This document shows, one piece after another, positions 62,834 to 64,000 of a DNA stretch of 64,000 nucleotides. This DNA is from Propionispora hippei DSM 15287 (GTDB taxonomy: Bacteria; Bacillota; Negativicutes; Propionisporales; Propionisporaceae), in contig NZ_FQZD01000013.1 in assembly GCF_900141835.1 (NCBI RefSeq), forward strand, positions 62,001-126,000, in the 5' to 3' direction. The translations under genes were made by a program, and so were the position numbers. Every line of letters starts with the position of its first letter. Within the stretch, counting starts at the first letter, position 1. The notes below the pieces were generated by a model. It was not told the DNA's origin and did no database searches. It saw only the letters and a list, made by a program, of their open reading frames with translations.

Positions 62834-63769
62834 TTATTTTTTCCCCATTAATAACGCCATAATCGCCTTCTGCACATGCAAACGATTTTCCGCTTCGTCA
62901 AATACGGCCGACTGCGGTCCTTCCAGAACTTCCTCGGTGATTTCCTCACCCCGGTGAGCCGGCAGGCAATGCAGTACAATGGCATCCGGTTTGGCTTCCT
63001 GCATCAGACGGCCGTTCACCTGAAAACTGGCAAAGGCTTTCTTTCTGGCCTGCTGCTCAGCCTCCTGTCCCATACTAGCCCAGACATCGGTATATACCAC
63101 ATCGGCGTCCTTAGCCGCGAGCAGCGGGTCGGTCACCACTTCTATCTGGGTACCGTACAGGGCGGCGTCTTGCTTGGCTTGTGCAAGCATATCAGCCTGC
63201 GGCTCATAGCCGGGCGGCGTCGCTACGGCGAAATGCATGCCGACCTTGGCACAGGCGTGCATCAGCGCGTGGACCATGTTGTTGCCGTCACCGATAAAGG
63301 CCATTTTGCGGCCTTTCAGTTCGTTCTTGTATTCCTGCACGGTAAAAATATCGGTCAACGCCTGGCAGGGATGCAATAAATCGGTCAACCCGTTAATAAT
63401 CGGAATAGTGGCATAGCGGGCCAGTTCTTCCACCTTGTCATGGGCAAAGGTCCGGATCATAATGCCGTCAACATAGCGCGACAGGACGCGAGCCGTATCC
63501 TTGATCGGTTCCCCGCGGCCGATTTGCAGGTCTCTGTCGCTTAGAAACAAAGCCGTACCGCCAAGCTGCCACATGCCCACCTCAAAAGAAACGCGGGTCC
63601 GGGTGGACGACTTCTCAAAAATCATCCCCAGGGTTTTGCCCTTCAGCAGGTGATGCTGCTCACCGCGCCGCTGTTTTTCCTTCAAATCTTTGGCCAGCTC
63701 GAGAATCTCAAACACCTCGGCAACCGACAAATCGTGAATCGACAATAAATCCTTATTCTTTATGCCCAT
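62834..63769 (-). CDS. argF: Ornithine carbamoyltransferase
   Basis: 311 residues from MGIKNKDLLSIHDLS at 63769, with GGGGG upstream; the open frame to 63811 runs into a repeat element. The carbamoyl phosphate loop SSTRTRVSFE and the HPCQALTD and VLHCLPAHRGEE motifs are all present, so it is an active OTCase rather than an ATCase or the knotted type. It makes citrulline from ornithine and carbamoyl phosphate, and leads the argFGH operon. Confidence 0.95.
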   Translation of the reverse strand: MGIKNKDLLSIHDLSVAEVFEILELAKDLKEKQRRGEQHHLLKGKTLGMIFEKSSTRTRVSFEVGMWQLGGTALFLSDRDLQIGRGEPIKDTARVLSRYVDGIMIRTFAHDKVEELARYATIPIINGLTDLLHPCQALTDIFTVQEYKNELKGRKMAFIGDGNNMVHALMHACAKVGMHFAVATPPGYEPQADMLAQAKQDAALYGTQIEVVTDPLLAAKDADVVYTDVWASMGQEAEQQARKKAFASFQVNGRLMQEAKPDAIVLHCLPAHRGEEITEEVLEGPQSAVFDEAENRLHVQKAIMALLMGKK

Positions 63770-63810
63770 GGCACATAACCCCCACTTTATCTCATTATAC
63801 AAATATATCA

Positions 63811-63962
63811 AGTGATCTGTCTACTTTGAAGGCGTAAAAGAATTCGCGGGAATTTTTCCGCAAGGCAAAGCGAAGAAGGCACACACATCGGACATATGTA
63901 AGCCGACGCATTGCGGGAAAAGACCCGTAAAGTCATTATGATTTCAGAGTGGACAGACCGCT
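63811..63962. mobile_element. Short inverted-repeat element, copy B (MITE-like)
   Basis: 152 bp, in the opposite orientation to copy A. Ends: AGTGATCTGTCTACTTTGAA (63811) and AGCGGTCTGTCCACTCTGAA read in from 63962. The interior read backwards matches copy A: TTTTCCCGCAATGCGTCGGC, TTACATATGTC and CCTTGCGGAAAAATTCCCGC. It ends 41 bp upstream of the argF start, where the argF promoter might be expected, so it may supply or disturb that promoter. Nothing else is seen to the end of the window. Confidence 0.72.
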
Positions 63963-64000
63963 AACAGCTTGGCAACTCTAAACCAAGGAAAGGCTGTTAT

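Noticed and set aside
1-64000. tRNA, rRNA, CRISPR array or intact transposase
   Set aside because: None seen by eye on either strand. The only mobile-like sequences are short non-coding inverted-repeat elements.

Overview
The window looks like chromosomal DNA of an anaerobic Firmicute, most likely a Negativicute of the Sporomusa/Pelosinus kind. This is an inference, because no rRNA or marker gene is present. It rests on strong AGGAGG ribosome binding sites, consensus sigma-A promoters, a glmS ribozyme, fluoride riboswitches, a GGGtGRT protein gene, a YjfB-type motility peptide, and many HlyD-type export systems of a sort common in diderm Firmicutes. No tRNA, rRNA, CRISPR array or intact transposase gene was seen.

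Layout. Positions 1-16,800 form an accessory, regulator-rich stretch: a cut flavodoxin-like reductase, an SDR, an O-methyltransferase, a MarR-emrA-emrB efflux operon followed by a small SWIM-finger gene, a LysE exporter, a tautomerase/MFS pair facing a LysR regulator, a yjfB gene, a TetR-controlled nitroreductase/yqhD-type alcohol dehydrogenase cluster, an ABC-2 permease pair without an ATPase, and a second LysR. Positions 17,200-31,100 carry an acyltransferase, a glycerol-facilitator-type channel with a sigma-54 activator, a DeoR gene facing an EIIA-Man-like protein that lacks its histidine, a MarR/Acg-type reductase pair sharing an operator, an NhaC-type antiporter, Lrp plus EamA exporter, an exported amidase, and a methyltransferase/MarR pair. 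Positions 31,300-43,400 carry oleate hydratase, HxlR facing an NAD(P)-binding oxidoreductase, an exported metallophosphatase, MerR plus MATE, and a TetR/ABC/MacB-like/HlyD export operon.

Positions 43,600-50,800 are the most unusual part. Two neighbouring transcription units each begin with a consensus-like promoter, a fluoride (crcB) aptamer and a terminator. One drives an MFS transporter. The other drives a NifU-like scaffold gene plus a GGGtGRT gene. This looks like a fluoride-responsive locus without crcB or a CLC-F gene. Just upstream is a decayed, phage-like segment: a fibronectin-type tail-fibre-like gene, a small membrane gene split by a frameshift, and a small zinc-finger/membrane gene split by an in-frame stop.

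Positions 51,200-64,000 are core metabolism, all on the minus strand: argF-argG-argH, ilvE, cdaA-cdaR, a COG2509-type FAD protein, glmM, and glmS under a glmS ribozyme. Three intergenic gaps here hold copies of one short element with terminal inverted repeats (MITE-like), and a decayed fourth copy lies near 42,360. Most regulator genes in the window have a visible palindromic operator next to them, so much of the local regulation can be proposed from sequence alone.
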